From: Streptococcus mitis
GTDB lineage: Bacteria > Bacillota > Bacilli > Lactobacillales > Streptococcaceae
Length of the DNA: 39,245 nucleotides
Direction: 5' to 3'
Assembly (NCBI RefSeq): GCF_946190275.1
Contig: NZ_CAMHZQ010000020.1
Location: 1 to 39,245 of the forward strand
Below the pieces are notes generated by a model. It did no database searches. It saw only the letters and a list, made by a program, of their open reading frames with translations, and had not been told where the DNA came from. Made by a program: the position numbers and the translations under genes. This document shows positions 14,734 to 22,180 of this stretch, piece after piece. Within the stretch, counting starts at the first letter, position 1, and each line of letters opens with the position of its first letter.

Positions 14734-14964
14734 ATGAATAAACTAAGAACAGACGTACAGTGTCCGTTTTGCGGAGATTGTGTCGTGAGATATGTTGGAT
14801 CAGATTAGAAATCGGTTCGATGCTATGTGTGTAAACAACCTTTATTTTTGAAATATGTCACGGATAGACCGAATGGGGTTGATAAGAATGGTTTCGCAAG
14901 ACTGGCACACGAACCGTTCAAGTGGAATGAAGATGTCATGAAATTTGATGAGGTATTCAGTTGA
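14734..14964 (+). pseudogene. Zinc-ribbon protein gene interrupted by an in-frame TAG
   Basis: ATG with GGAGA upstream reads 24 codons (QCPFCGDCVVRYVGSD), then TAG at 14806-14808. The same frame stays open for 52 more codons (VRCYVCKQPLFLKY onward) to TGA. The two CxxC pairs needed for a zinc ribbon fall on either side of the stop, so the frame was once one 76-residue protein. A CAG to TAG change is the simplest cause. It could also be read through in a suppressing host. The next gene starts at the final stop, as for an intact gene. Confidence 0.7.
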
Positions 14965-15149
14965 AGTATGATAAACAAGAATTGATAAAAGGTTATCTAC
15001 GCACAATCGAGCAAAACGAAGAGAAGATAATCGAGTATTCGAAGCCGTGTGATTCACGTAAGAGACGGATTAGAGCGCTGGAGCGCGATTTGTTGAAGAA
15101 AAAGAATAAAGAATTGAGGAAGAGAATAAAGGAGTTGGAAGATGAATAA
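14961..15149 (+). CDS. Small charged coiled-coil protein
   Basis: 62 residues from a TTG that overlaps the preceding TGA, with GAGG 7 nt upstream. It is strongly basic and acidic, almost fully helical (KKKNKELRKRIKELEDE at the end), with one Cys. No family recognised. It overlaps the DUF1642 gene by 8 nt and probably depends on coupling from the interrupted gene before it. Confidence 0.55.
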   Translation: MKYDKQELIKGYLRTIEQNEEKIIEYSKPCDSRKRRIRALERDLLKKKNKELRKRIKELEDE

Positions 15150-15630
15150 GCAGGAATTGATTAAAGCGGTGGAGGAATTACCAGCTAATTGCAGAGGTCT
15201 TAGACCTATGATTGATAAATGGTCAACGTTGGAATTGATAAAGTTGCTAGACGAACCGCAACCAGTCAAAGTTCCGCAGTTTGTGGCGGATTGGATTAAG
15301 GAAGCTAGAAAAACTTGTAAAGACGTAGCAGAATTATTCGAATTTGATTTCACGAACGATGAAGTTGGGAAATGGTTTATGCAAGAAATACCATTTGATT
15401 TGGTAGCTAGAGCTTGGCTTGACGGCTACGAGGTCGAGGAAGAGAAGCGGTATGAAGTGATATTGCGCAATGGACAGTCGTTGAAAACTGTGTACAGACA
15501 GGGTGGCGATCATCTTGATTTTGAAATGGTGTATGGCGATCTTGAAAGCTTTACTAGAAAGCGATTAGAAGAAGCTGGTTTCGGCTGGGTGTTTGATTGC
15601 CCAGGGATCAAGATTGAGGAGGTGGAGTGA
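15142..15630 (+). CDS. DUF1642 family protein
   Basis: 162 residues. The core VPQFVADWIKEARKTCKDV followed by helical and WLDGYEVEEEKRY segments is the DUF1642 signature seen in many Streptococcus and Lactococcus phages. The function is unknown. GGAG precedes ATG. It lies in the accessory run between origin and late genes. Confidence 0.8.
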   Translation: MNKQELIKAVEELPANCRGLRPMIDKWSTLELIKLLDEPQPVKVPQFVADWIKEARKTCKDVAELFEFDFTNDEVGKWFMQEIPFDLVARAWLDGYEVEEEKRYEVILRNGQSLKTVYRQGGDHLDFEMVYGDLESFTRKRLEEAGFGWVFDCPGIKIEEVE

Positions 15631-16223
15631 TGGAAGACAGTGTTTGGCTAGAATGGATTGCCGAGGTTATGGCGACTAAGCCTGTTGACAATGAATTGAT
15701 AGAAAGCCAACGTGGTCAAGAAGTGGTTGATTTGCTATTAGATTTAGAAAGAAATGATTTTAATTGGCATAGAGGAGACGCAGATAATTTCTGGATAGAT
15801 GCCCAGATGTGTATCAAGTACAAGCTTTCCAATGCAGAGATTAAATTTTTAGCTAAACAACAACCAGGCGTTGTAAATTATAAGAAACACGCAAAAGAAA
15901 GAAATGCTTATGCAGAGATGATGAGAGGGTTAGAAAAGTTAAAAGAGCTTAACTTTCCAGAAATCTACAATCATTCCCTTTCTCCTGATGATGAAAAGAG
16001 GAGATTTGAAGAAGAAATGGCGGTTGAACAAAACTATGTATCGCCTTACCAAAAATTAGATGAAGTCCAAAAACGCTTTTATGAAAATCAATTTTTATTT
16101 GGCAAAAAAGTGATGGAAGCTGCAATGAAAATTGTATCAAGTGAAAATAAAATAGGTGTTGATAATTTCTTCAACATTGGAAGTCGTCGAATTAAATTCA
16201 CTGTCGAGGAGGTCACAGATTGA
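15630..16223 (+). CDS. Phage protein, function unknown
   Basis: 197 residues from the ATG at 15630, overlapping the previous stop (GTGATG), with GAGGAGG upstream. Helical and acidic throughout, with no transmembrane segment. Residues 1-80 (LEWIAEVMATKPVDNELIES) and a charged middle (about 90-140) give no family I recognise. Confidence 0.55.
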   Translation: MEDSVWLEWIAEVMATKPVDNELIESQRGQEVVDLLLDLERNDFNWHRGDADNFWIDAQMCIKYKLSNAEIKFLAKQQPGVVNYKKHAKERNAYAEMMRGLEKLKELNFPEIYNHSLSPDDEKRRFEEEMAVEQNYVSPYQKLDEVQKRFYENQFLFGKKVMEAAMKIVSSENKIGVDNFFNIGSRRIKFTVEEVTD

Positions 16224-16480
16224 AACGATTCATAGCTATCTGGATCTTGCTATCTGCTGGATTGAATATCTGGCAGATGGACAGGATTCGAGATTTGGAA
16301 GAGAAGAAGCCGATGGTTATCTATAAGGCTGATAACGCAGGCGCTGAGATATTCGGTAAGGTGGTCGAGAAAGGACGACACGGGAAGTTGTATACAGTGA
16401 CTATCAGAGATTATGGAATTTTCGTAGTCACTAGAGAGCAGTGGGATAAAGTGAAAGTTGGGGATGAGGTGATGTTATGA
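16220..16480 (+). CDS. DUF1372 family protein with N-terminal membrane segment
   Basis: 86 residues from a TTG that overlaps the preceding stop, with GAGGAGG 8 nt upstream. Residues 4-18 are hydrophobic (FIAIWILLSAGLNIW), then IYKADNAGAEIFGKVVEKGR and GKLYTVTIRDYGIFVVTREQ match DUF1372 of streptococcal phages. The body looks like a small beta-barrel held at or beyond the membrane. Function unknown. Confidence 0.8.
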   Translation: MKRFIAIWILLSAGLNIWQMDRIRDLEEKKPMVIYKADNAGAEIFGKVVEKGRHGKLYTVTIRDYGIFVVTREQWDKVKVGDEVML

Positions 16481-16968
16481 ACACACTAGACAAAGTAAAA
16501 CAATGGTTTATAGACCGTGATCTTGAAAATGGTGGACGACTGGACAAGCAGTCACTAAAACTTAGCGAGGAGTTCGGCGAACTATGCGCCGGATATCTCA
16601 AGAAGAATGAGGAGCTGACTAAGGACAGCATCGGAGATTGCGCAGTTGTGATTGTCGGGTTGGCGTTGCTGATAAAAGTGGATGTTGATAAGATTTTTGA
16701 GGAATCGTGCTTTGTAAAAACCGGAGATGTGATGGAATGTTTCAAATGGCTAAATACTAACATTAGTAATTTTCAATCGTATCAGAATTCAAGATACGAG
16801 AAAATGTGTCAATATAGTTTAATGTGTTCAATAGGCTACCTGAAATCAATCAGCTATGCACTTGGTTATAGCTTCGAGGGATGCTTTAAAATGGCCTACA
16901 ACGAAATCAAAGACCGCAAAGGTCGTTGGATTGATGGCACGTTTGTCAAAGAGGAGGATTTGGGATGA
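16477..16968 (+). CDS. MazG-like nucleotide pyrophosphohydrolase
   Basis: 163 residues. The motif KLSEEFGELCAGYLKK with a following DSIGDCAVVIVGL is the E-E-x-x-E ... D metal site of the all-alpha NTP pyrophosphatase (MazG-like) superfamily. The C-terminal AYNEIKDRKGRWIDGTFVKE is also typical of phage members. It would hydrolyse dNTPs or alarmone-like nucleotides during infection. A Cys-rich stretch between the two parts makes it a little longer than the minimal domain. Confidence 0.8.
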   Translation: MNTLDKVKQWFIDRDLENGGRLDKQSLKLSEEFGELCAGYLKKNEELTKDSIGDCAVVIVGLALLIKVDVDKIFEESCFVKTGDVMECFKWLNTNISNFQSYQNSRYEKMCQYSLMCSIGYLKSISYALGYSFEGCFKMAYNEIKDRKGRWIDGTFVKEEDLG

Positions 16969-17375
16969 TACTGAAATTTAGAGTGTGGCATCGTGAATTA
17001 GGTAGACTGATGTCAGTCAAATGTATGTTTTTTCAGGATAGCGAGATTGAAGAATTTGAGTTAAACGATGCTTTAATGAATGATTACATTACAGCTTATC
17101 CTGACGAAATCGAACTCATGCAATCAACAGGACTCCAGGATAAGAACGGCAAGGAAATCTTTGAGGGGGATGTAGTTAGATATAATATAGACGTTGTAGA
17201 TATAAAGAAGCACCCAACTTTGGGATTTTATACAGTACTCAACGGTAGAGAAGGATTTTTCGGAGACGGAATGATCATTGAGGATTTTGAGAAAGATGCT
17301 GAGGAATTTTCTCAAATAGTTGAAATCATCGGCAACGTCTACAAAAATCCAGAGCTTTTGGAGGAGAAAGAATGA
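16965..17375 (+). CDS. YopX family protein
   Basis: 136 residues with the YopX pattern: LKFRVWHRELGRLMSV at the start, ELMQSTGLQDKNGKEIFEGD in the middle, then VEIIGNVYKNPELL at the end. YopX proteins are common in Firmicute phages and have no established function. The start overlaps the MazG stop (GGATGA). Confidence 0.85.
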   Translation: MILKFRVWHRELGRLMSVKCMFFQDSEIEEFELNDALMNDYITAYPDEIELMQSTGLQDKNGKEIFEGDVVRYNIDVVDIKKHPTLGFYTVLNGREGFFGDGMIIEDFEKDAEEFSQIVEIIGNVYKNPELLEEKE

Positions 17376-17608
17376 ACCCAGAAATAATTGACAACATAAA
17401 CAACCCAAGTCACTACCAAGGTCGGTATGGCATGGAATCTATCGATGCTTTAAGAAACTTCATGACAGATGAGCAGATAAAAGGATTCTATCTAGGTAAC
17501 AGTTTGAAGTACATACTACGACACCAAAAGAAAAACGGTCTTGAAGACCTGAAGAAAGCCAGAAAGAACCTTGACTGGCTTATCGAGGAGATGGAGCATG
17601 AGAATTAA
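17372..17608 (+). CDS. DUF3310 / SaV-like protein
   Basis: 78 residues. INNPSHYQGRYGMESIDAL, FYLGNSLKYILRH and DLKKARKNLDWLIEE are the three conserved blocks of DUF3310 (also annotated SaV-like nucleotide kinase). A role in nucleotide metabolism is suggested by annotation and neighbours, not by any nucleotide-binding motif here. ATGA overlap with the YopX gene. Confidence 0.85.
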   Translation: MNPEIIDNINNPSHYQGRYGMESIDALRNFMTDEQIKGFYLGNSLKYILRHQKKNGLEDLKKARKNLDWLIEEMEHEN

Positions 17609-17762
17609 AACATTAATGGGAACAATCATCAATGTTGACAGGATAAAGCGTAGTATCACAGTTGAGGGTATTGAATTAGGCTCAGATTGCCGTGCTTTAG
17701 TATCTAAACACAAAGATGGTACAGGTACAATAACACTAGTTTTTGATGGAAAAATAATTTAA
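17598..17762 (+). CDS. Small protein, function unknown
   Basis: 54 residues from the ATG at 17598 inside the DUF3310 gene, with GAGGAGATGG upstream. A longer frame from 17571 lacks a start signal. Beta-rich (TLMGTIINVDRIKRSITVEG, then TGTITLVFDG), compatible with a small beta-barrel. No family recognised. Confidence 0.55.
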   Translation: MRIKTLMGTIINVDRIKRSITVEGIELGSDCRALVSKHKDGTGTITLVFDGKII

Positions 17763-17778
17763 AAAAGGAGTAAAAACA

Positions 17779-18642
17779 ATGTTTACACAATACAATCACG
17801 AAACAGGAAAAACGACACTTACAAAACTTGCTAAGGGCGGTATCATTACAGTTGCAGCTGTTGCTTCACTTGGGATTTTTCGTCTCACGGCTGTGAAACG
17901 TATCCCAGCTAATACAGTTGGGGTTAAGGTTAGCGCAATTGGTGGTGTTCAAGAAAATACCCTGCAAACAGGCTATCATCTAAAAATGCCATTTATTGAT
18001 AAAGTCTACACCTTATCGACATCTGTTCAAACAAAAACAATGGAGAAAATCACGACTCAGACAAAAGATGGTCAATGGTTGAATACGAATATCGATGTGA
18101 AATATCGTGTAAACAAGGAAAAAGCCATGACGGTATTCTCTAATTACACAGACTTAGAAAACGTGAATAATAGCGTAGTATCTCCTGCTGTTCAGCGTGC
18201 TATAGAATCGGTAACAGGTAATTATGATATCTACGATATTCTTGGAAATAAGAGGACAGAAGTCTATGAGGCTATTGATAAAGCATTAAAAGAGAAATTT
18301 GAGTCTTATGATTTGGAGTTTGTGTCCTTTACCATCACAGACCAAGATGCAGGAGATGAGATTGAAGCAGCAATTAAAAATGAGTCGGTAAAACAGAAGG
18401 AAATTGATACAGCAAAACAGGAACAGGAAAAGGCTAAGGTTGAAGCTGATACCAAGAAAGTGCAAGCTCAAGCTGAAGCGGATGCTGGTATCATCAAAGC
18501 AGAAGGGGAAGCCAAGGCCAACAAAGCTAAGTCAGACTCAATCACAGACAACCTTATCCGGATGAAAGAAGCAGAAGCCAGAGAGAAGCATGGCTGGGTC
18601 ACTGTTAACGGTGCAGGTAGTGTGATCACGAATAAAGAATAA
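17779..18642 (+). CDS. SPFH/prohibitin-like membrane protein
   Basis: 287 residues. One transmembrane segment (about residues 20-36), then an SPFH domain (about 40-210) with NTVGVKVSAIGGVQENTLQTG and LNTNIDVKYRVNKEKAMTVF. A Glu/Ala/Lys-rich coiled coil follows (215-265: AQAEADAGIIKAEGEAKANK). This is the stomatin/prohibitin architecture, which forms ring- or cage-like membrane scaffolds. Phages of Gram-positive hosts carry it occasionally; its purpose during infection is not known. AAAGGAG precedes ATG. It is the last gene before arpU. Confidence 0.85.
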   Translation: MFTQYNHETGKTTLTKLAKGGIITVAAVASLGIFRLTAVKRIPANTVGVKVSAIGGVQENTLQTGYHLKMPFIDKVYTLSTSVQTKTMEKITTQTKDGQWLNTNIDVKYRVNKEKAMTVFSNYTDLENVNNSVVSPAVQRAIESVTGNYDIYDILGNKRTEVYEAIDKALKEKFESYDLEFVSFTITDQDAGDEIEAAIKNESVKQKEIDTAKQEQEKAKVEADTKKVQAQAEADAGIIKAEGEAKANKAKSDSITDNLIRMKEAEAREKHGWVTVNGAGSVITNKE

Positions 18643-18667
18643 AATAAAAAAGCCAGCACACGGCCGA

Positions 18668-18711
18668 CTCCTTTGTGATATACCCAATAAAAATATTATA
18701 TCATAAAGGAG
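18668..18711 (+). promoter_or_regulatory. 15-bp leader stem that sequesters the arpU ribosome site, with embedded promoter
   Basis: Left arm 18668-18682 (CTCCTTTGTGATATA) pairs with right arm 18697-18711 (TATATCATAAAGGAG) over 15 bp with one G-U pair and a 14-nt loop. The right arm contains the Shine-Dalgarno AAAGGAG of arpU. Within it TTGTGA (18673-18678), 17 bp and TTATAT (18696-18701) could be a promoter whose RNA starts past the left arm. Readthrough mRNA would be closed and promoter-derived mRNA open. As DNA it could also be an operator. Confidence 0.65.
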
Positions 18712-18718
18712 CGATGTT

Positions 18719-19165
18719 GTGAGGTTATTAAAAAAGGTTGACGTGCAATTCACCAAGAAAAATGTCTATGACGTTCTAGAGAGTTACCGCTCGTATGTCC
18801 GGATGGCAGGCGCTGAGTATTTACCTAAAATCACAACGACCTACTCATTTGAACCAAAGACATTTACTGGTAAGAACACAGCAACAGAGAATATGGTTAT
18901 CGAACATGTGGATGCAGAAGCAGAGGTTGTAGAGATTGAGAGAGCAGTCAACTGCATTATGGATCCATACGTTCGGCAGGTAATTGCAAAGAAGTACATG
19001 GATATGAAAATCCAATTACCAGACAAGGCTATCTATATGGACTTAGGCTATTCTGAGAGCGAGTTCTATCGCATGCTTAGCAGAGGTGCTTTGGAATTTG
19101 CGGAAGCCTATCGAAAAGGTAAGTTGATTGTCTATCGTAAAATTTTGGGAGATATTTGCAAGTAA
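18719..19165 (+). CDS. ArpU-family late transcription regulator
   Basis: 148 residues from a GTG 7 nt after AAAGGAG. The C-terminal part (VIAKKYMDMKIQLPDKAIYM, then YSESEFYRMLSRGALEFAEAY) is the sigma-70 region-4-like helix-turn-helix of ArpU/RinA-type regulators. Those sit at the end of the early region and switch on packaging and structural genes. The expected target, a strong promoter, lies 60 bp downstream. Its own translation seems controlled by the stem at 18668-18711. Confidence 0.9.
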   Translation: MRLLKKVDVQFTKKNVYDVLESYRSYVRMAGAEYLPKITTTYSFEPKTFTGKNTATENMVIEHVDAEAEVVEIERAVNCIMDPYVRQVIAKKYMDMKIQLPDKAIYMDLGYSESEFYRMLSRGALEFAEAYRKGKLIVYRKILGDICK

Positions 19166-19182
19166 ATTGCTAGGAAATGGCT

Positions 19183-19201
19183 TATTTTACATGGTAAAAT
19201 A
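19183..19201. repeat. Inverted repeat upstream of the late promoter
   Basis: TATTTTAC ATG GTAAAATA is a perfect 8-bp inverted repeat centred 36 bp before the -35 of the promoter at 19224. No T-run follows, so it is not a terminator. The position suits an activator site, plausibly for ArpU encoded just upstream. Confidence 0.5.
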
Positions 19202-19223
19202 GTATTGTCAAGTGATAGGTCAA

Positions 19224-19252
19224 TTGACGTCTCCTTTATACTTTATTATATT
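19224..19252 (+). promoter_or_regulatory. Late promoter
   Basis: TTGACG (19224-19229), a 17-bp spacer and TATATT (19247-19252). The -35 lies inside the palindrome GTCAATTGAC. Transcription should begin near 19259, exactly at a UUCG-capped hairpin, and run into the gene-free structured region before terS. Confidence 0.8.
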
Positions 19253-19276
19253 TTTCCGAGGCTTCGGTCTCGTTTT

Positions 19277-19338
19277 GGCGGTGACAGGCAAGTGGTTTCT
19301 CTCCTATGTTTCCCTTGGTTCGATTCCGGGCATCGCCG
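19277..19338 (+). ncRNA. tRNA-like element (acceptor stem plus T-arm, no anticodon arm)
   Basis: GGCGGTG (19277-19283) pairs with CATCGCC (19331-19337) as a 7-bp acceptor-like stem with one G-U pair. Directly inside its 3' strand is a T-arm, CTTGG-TTCGATT-CCGGG (19314-19330). Total length is 62 nt, with no convincing D-arm or anticodon arm in the 30 nt between. It begins right after the hairpin and UUUU at 19257-19276. It is not a decoding tRNA; it could be a processing signal or a structural module of the large RNA. Confidence 0.6.
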
Positions 19339-19557
19339 TTTGAGTAGTTGTGTCCCAGAATGGGGTAGGCAGTAGGCTTAGCATCCACATATTACTCATT
19401 AACTTACAAATGGTTGCGGAGCGACTGGACCTTGCATGATTGCATAGCTAATTATATTCCGGATAAGTTATAAGCTAGAGGGTTTGATTCCCTCAGAGGT
19501 TGTAAAGACTACAAAAAATAAAAAAGGAAAACTTTCAAAATGATTACTAATTAACAC

Positions 19558-19585
19558 GCAAGGTTGTAGTCGCCTTGCATTTTTT
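19558..19585 (+). terminator. Intrinsic terminator inside the structured RNA locus
   Basis: GCAAGG (19558-19563) and CCTTGC (19573-19578) form a 6-bp stem with a 9-nt loop, followed by ATTTTTT. The loop TTGTAGTC (19564-19571) is perfectly complementary to GACTACAA at 19507-19514. The upstream strand could form a pseudoknot with the loop or an alternative, antiterminating fold. Confidence 0.65.
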
Positions 19586-20404
19586 AGGGCTTAGCCTAGA
19601 TAATCTGTGGTAACGCAGGAAAAGGATGTTTTTAATCTATCAAACATCCTGCCAGTAATGGTCAATCTAAGCAATGCAATCTTAACTATTTCAGTTCTGG
19701 AATAGGTTGGCGAAGTTAAAGCAGAGAGAGATTCCAACGGCAAGGTGCTGAGGAAATGCAAACGTGGCAGTTTGGCTGTGAAACGAGTCTATAAGAGGAA
19801 AGAGGTATTTGGTTCGAGGTGCAACAAGAGCTTGATACCATATCTTACAAAAATTGGGTGCCTCCCAAAAGTATGTAAGGTGAGTCGATTGTCCGCAAAA
19901 CAATCGATAACAAGCAGGCGCTGTGCATTTTGTTCTTCAAAAGAGAATGAAACACATGGCGATGCGTGTCTGTGATAGATGAAAAGATGATTTTTATATT
20001 TTAAAAGCTATTCAAGATAGAAAAAACTCAAAAAAAGCAAAAGTCATCGCCCGTCACAAACGAAAGTGTACTTCGGCAATTAGATTGCCTGCTCAAGTCT
20101 CGCAAGGATAAGAGTAAAGTCAAAGAGTAAAGCAGCTTAGACTTTTAGCGGGGTCTTCGTTAATTGAAAAATGGCTTAGTAGTTTGTGATGTAAGGAGTG
20201 ATTGGTCTAACCAATCGTGCATGAGTGATACAAGTAGGAATATTTGTGGACAAGGTAATAAACTATAAGTTATCAAAAGTCACTCGTTTAAAGCAGTAGT
20301 CTCATGCTGGTTAATGGATATATGGTAGACGAATGATGTCACAGGTTCGAGTCCTGTCGTTCCAATTGCGATTTTAATTCGCAGAGAGAAGGCTTGAAAA
20401 GGTC

Positions 20405-20426
20405 GCACATCATGTGGCTTTTTTTG
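20405..20426 (+). terminator. Probable terminator at the end of the structured RNA
   Basis: GCACA and TGTG(G)C form a short stem with a bulged G, then seven Ts. It lies just before terS. A GTG inside it (20414) is in frame with terS but is not the likely start. The stem is weak, so partial readthrough into terS is expected. Confidence 0.45.
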
Positions 20427-20452
20427 ATTGTAAAAAAGGTGGTGATGGAAAA

Positions 20453-20893
20453 TTGAGTGGATTGAGAATAAAACAAAAGAGATTTGCAGATGAGTACATC
20501 ATCTCAGGTAATGCGACGGAAGCCTATAAGAAAGCGGGTTATCGCGTTTCTAGTGATAGGGTGGCAGGTGTCGAAGGACATAAGTTACTAAAGAATCCTA
20601 AGATTAAAAGCTATATAGATGAACGACTGAAACAACTTGATTCTGAAAAAATCGCAGACCAGCAAGAAGTACTCAGCTATCTAACTTCAGTAATGCGAGG
20701 GGAGACGCAAGAGCAAACCCTATGTAGTATCGGAGAGCTAGGGCAACAGGTCATTGATATCGACGTAGGAGCAAAAGATAGGATTAAGGCGGCCGAACTT
20801 CTAGGAAAACGGCATAGGCTTTGGACGGATAAGGTAGAGGCTGACGTTTCTGGAACGGTGGTGTTTGCGAATGAGTCAGACATACCAGATTAA
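20453..20893 (+). CDS. terS: Terminase small subunit
   Basis: 146 residues from a TTG at 20453, after AAGGTGGTG. Starting here gives SGLRIKQKRFADEYIISGNA, the standard opening of the terminase_2 family, while the longer frame from 20414 would begin in a terminator. The N-terminal helix-turn-helix (GNATEAYKKAGY ... VEGHKLLKNPKI) binds pac or cos DNA. A central oligomerisation part and a C-terminal tail contact TerL. It overlaps terL by 23 nt. Confidence 0.85.
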   Translation: MSGLRIKQKRFADEYIISGNATEAYKKAGYRVSSDRVAGVEGHKLLKNPKIKSYIDERLKQLDSEKIADQQEVLSYLTSVMRGETQEQTLCSIGELGQQVIDIDVGAKDRIKAAELLGKRHRLWTDKVEADVSGTVVFANESDIPD

Positions 20894-22169
20894 ACAGAAC
20901 GATATTGTTGTTGACCTACCTAAGACAGTAGGAGCTGGGTACGGACAATTTTGGCGCTCAAGAAATCTTTATCGTGTAGTCAAAGGGTCCCGTGGTTCGA
21001 AGAAGTCCAAGACAACTGCATTAAATTACGTTGTACGTCTTTTGAAATATCCCTGGGCGAACTTGCTTGTTATTCGTAGATATTCGAATACGAACAAGCA
21101 ATCTACCTATACGGATTTTAAATGGGCGTGTAATGTGTTGGGCGTGACTCATTTGTTTAAATTCAACGAGTCTTTGCCTGAAATAACTATAAAAGCGACT
21201 GGGCAAAAGATTCTGTTCCGTGGTTTGGATGATGAACTTAAAATCACATCTATTACAGTTGACGTTGGTATCCTTTGTTGGGCCTGGTTTGAGGAAGCGT
21301 ACCAAATTGAGACTGAAGACAAGTTCAGTACGGTTGTTGAGTCAATCCGTGGTAGCTTAGACGTACCTGATTTCTTTAAACAGATCACAGTCACGTTTAA
21401 CCCGTGGAACGAGAGGCACTGGCTCAAACGTGTCTTCTTTGATGAAGATACGAGACGAGCTGATACATTCGCTACTACGACCACTTACAAATGCAATGAG
21501 TGGCTGGATGAGGTAGATATCAAGCGCTATGAGGATTTGTATCACACGAACCCAAGACGGGCTAGAATCGTTTGTGATGGCGAGTGGGGAGTTGCTGAAG
21601 GTTTAATCTATGAAAACGTGACTGTCAAAGAATTCAATAAGGATGAATTACTACAAGATTCAGCCAATAAATTATGTATCGGTCTTGACTTTGGTTTCAC
21701 TCATGATCCAACTGCTTTGTGTTGTTCGCTCATAAACGATACAACGAAAGAGATTTATGTTTTTGACGAGGCGTATAAAGTCGGATTGATAACTAAAGAA
21801 GTTGCGAAGATGATAAAAGACAAAGGTTATCATCGCTCACGGATTATCGCTGATAGCGCTGAATTACGATTGATTGAGGAATTGAGGTCAGAGCATGGGA
21901 TAACCCGAATTAAAGAGAGTCGGAAAGGTAAGGATAGTATCATGGCAGGCGTGTCCAAATTGCAAGGATACGCTATTTATGTGCATCCAGATTGTAAAAA
22001 CATCATGGATGAATTTTATAGCTATTGTTATCAACAAGACAAAGAAGGAAACTGGTTGAATAAACCAGAAGATAAAAATAACCACTTGATGGATGCTTTA
22101 CGTTACAGCCTTCAATGTATTGAGGGTGGCAAAGCAACCGTCCGCAGACGTTCTGATTATGGTCTATAG
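20871..22169 (+). CDS. terL: Terminase large subunit, PBSX-type
   Basis: 432 residues from the ATG at 20871. ATPase domain: Walker A-like GSRGSKKSKT (39-48) and Walker B LCWAWFEEA (135-143). RNase H-like nuclease domain: Asp273 in GLDFGFTHDP, Asp328 in IIADSAE and Asp408 in NHLMDALRY. This is the Terminase_3/PBSX family, whose members usually package headful from a pac site, in line with a window that opens at an arbitrary point. It forms the motor with TerS and the portal. Confidence 0.95.
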   Translation: MSQTYQIKQNDIVVDLPKTVGAGYGQFWRSRNLYRVVKGSRGSKKSKTTALNYVVRLLKYPWANLLVIRRYSNTNKQSTYTDFKWACNVLGVTHLFKFNESLPEITIKATGQKILFRGLDDELKITSITVDVGILCWAWFEEAYQIETEDKFSTVVESIRGSLDVPDFFKQITVTFNPWNERHWLKRVFFDEDTRRADTFATTTTYKCNEWLDEVDIKRYEDLYHTNPRRARIVCDGEWGVAEGLIYENVTVKEFNKDELLQDSANKLCIGLDFGFTHDPTALCCSLINDTTKEIYVFDEAYKVGLITKEVAKMIKDKGYHRSRIIADSAELRLIEELRSEHGITRIKESRKGKDSIMAGVSKLQGYAIYVHPDCKNIMDEFYSYCYQQDKEGNWLNKPEDKNNHLMDALRYSLQCIEGGKATVRRRSDYGL

Positions 22170-22180
22170 AGAGGAAAGAC

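Larger units (their letters stand above)
19257..20426 (+). ncRNA. Large structured non-coding RNA locus upstream of terS
   Basis: About 1.17 kb without a credible gene, bounded by a promoter (19224) and a terminator (20405). Perfect hairpins are dense: CGAGGC-UUCG-GUCUCG (19257-19272), GAGGG-UUUGAUU-CCCUC (19478-19494), GCAAGG/CCUUGC plus U6 (19558-19585), CUGUG-GUAA-CGCAG (19605-19618), GGAUGUUU/AAACAUCC (19624-19649), UCGAUUGU/ACAAUCGA (19885-19907), GGCAAU-UAG-AUUGCC (20075-20089), GAUUGG/CCAAUC (20200-20216), and a T-arm ACAGG-UUCGAGU-CCUGU (20341-20357). GGCGAUG near 19959 can pair with CAUCGCC at 20045. Lactobacillales phages carry giant RNAs (GOLLD, ROOL), often beside tRNAs. I cannot align to either from memory, so the class is open. 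Confidence 0.7.

Noticed and set aside
19428..19502. A second tRNA in the structured region (75 nt, T-arm GAGGG-TTTGATT-CCCTC)
   Set aside because: The possible acceptor GACCTT/AGAGGTT needs two wobble pairs and one end mismatch, and no anticodon stem forms; kept only as a T-arm hairpin of the larger RNA.
19745..19975. Basic, Cys-rich reading frame inside the structured RNA region
   Set aside because: GTG start with a badly spaced ribosome site, no resemblance to a family, and it runs through several perfect hairpins.
20414..20452. GTG start for terS
   Set aside because: It lies in the terminator hairpin and adds residues not seen in the family; the TTG at 20453 follows a ribosome site and gives the standard N-terminus.
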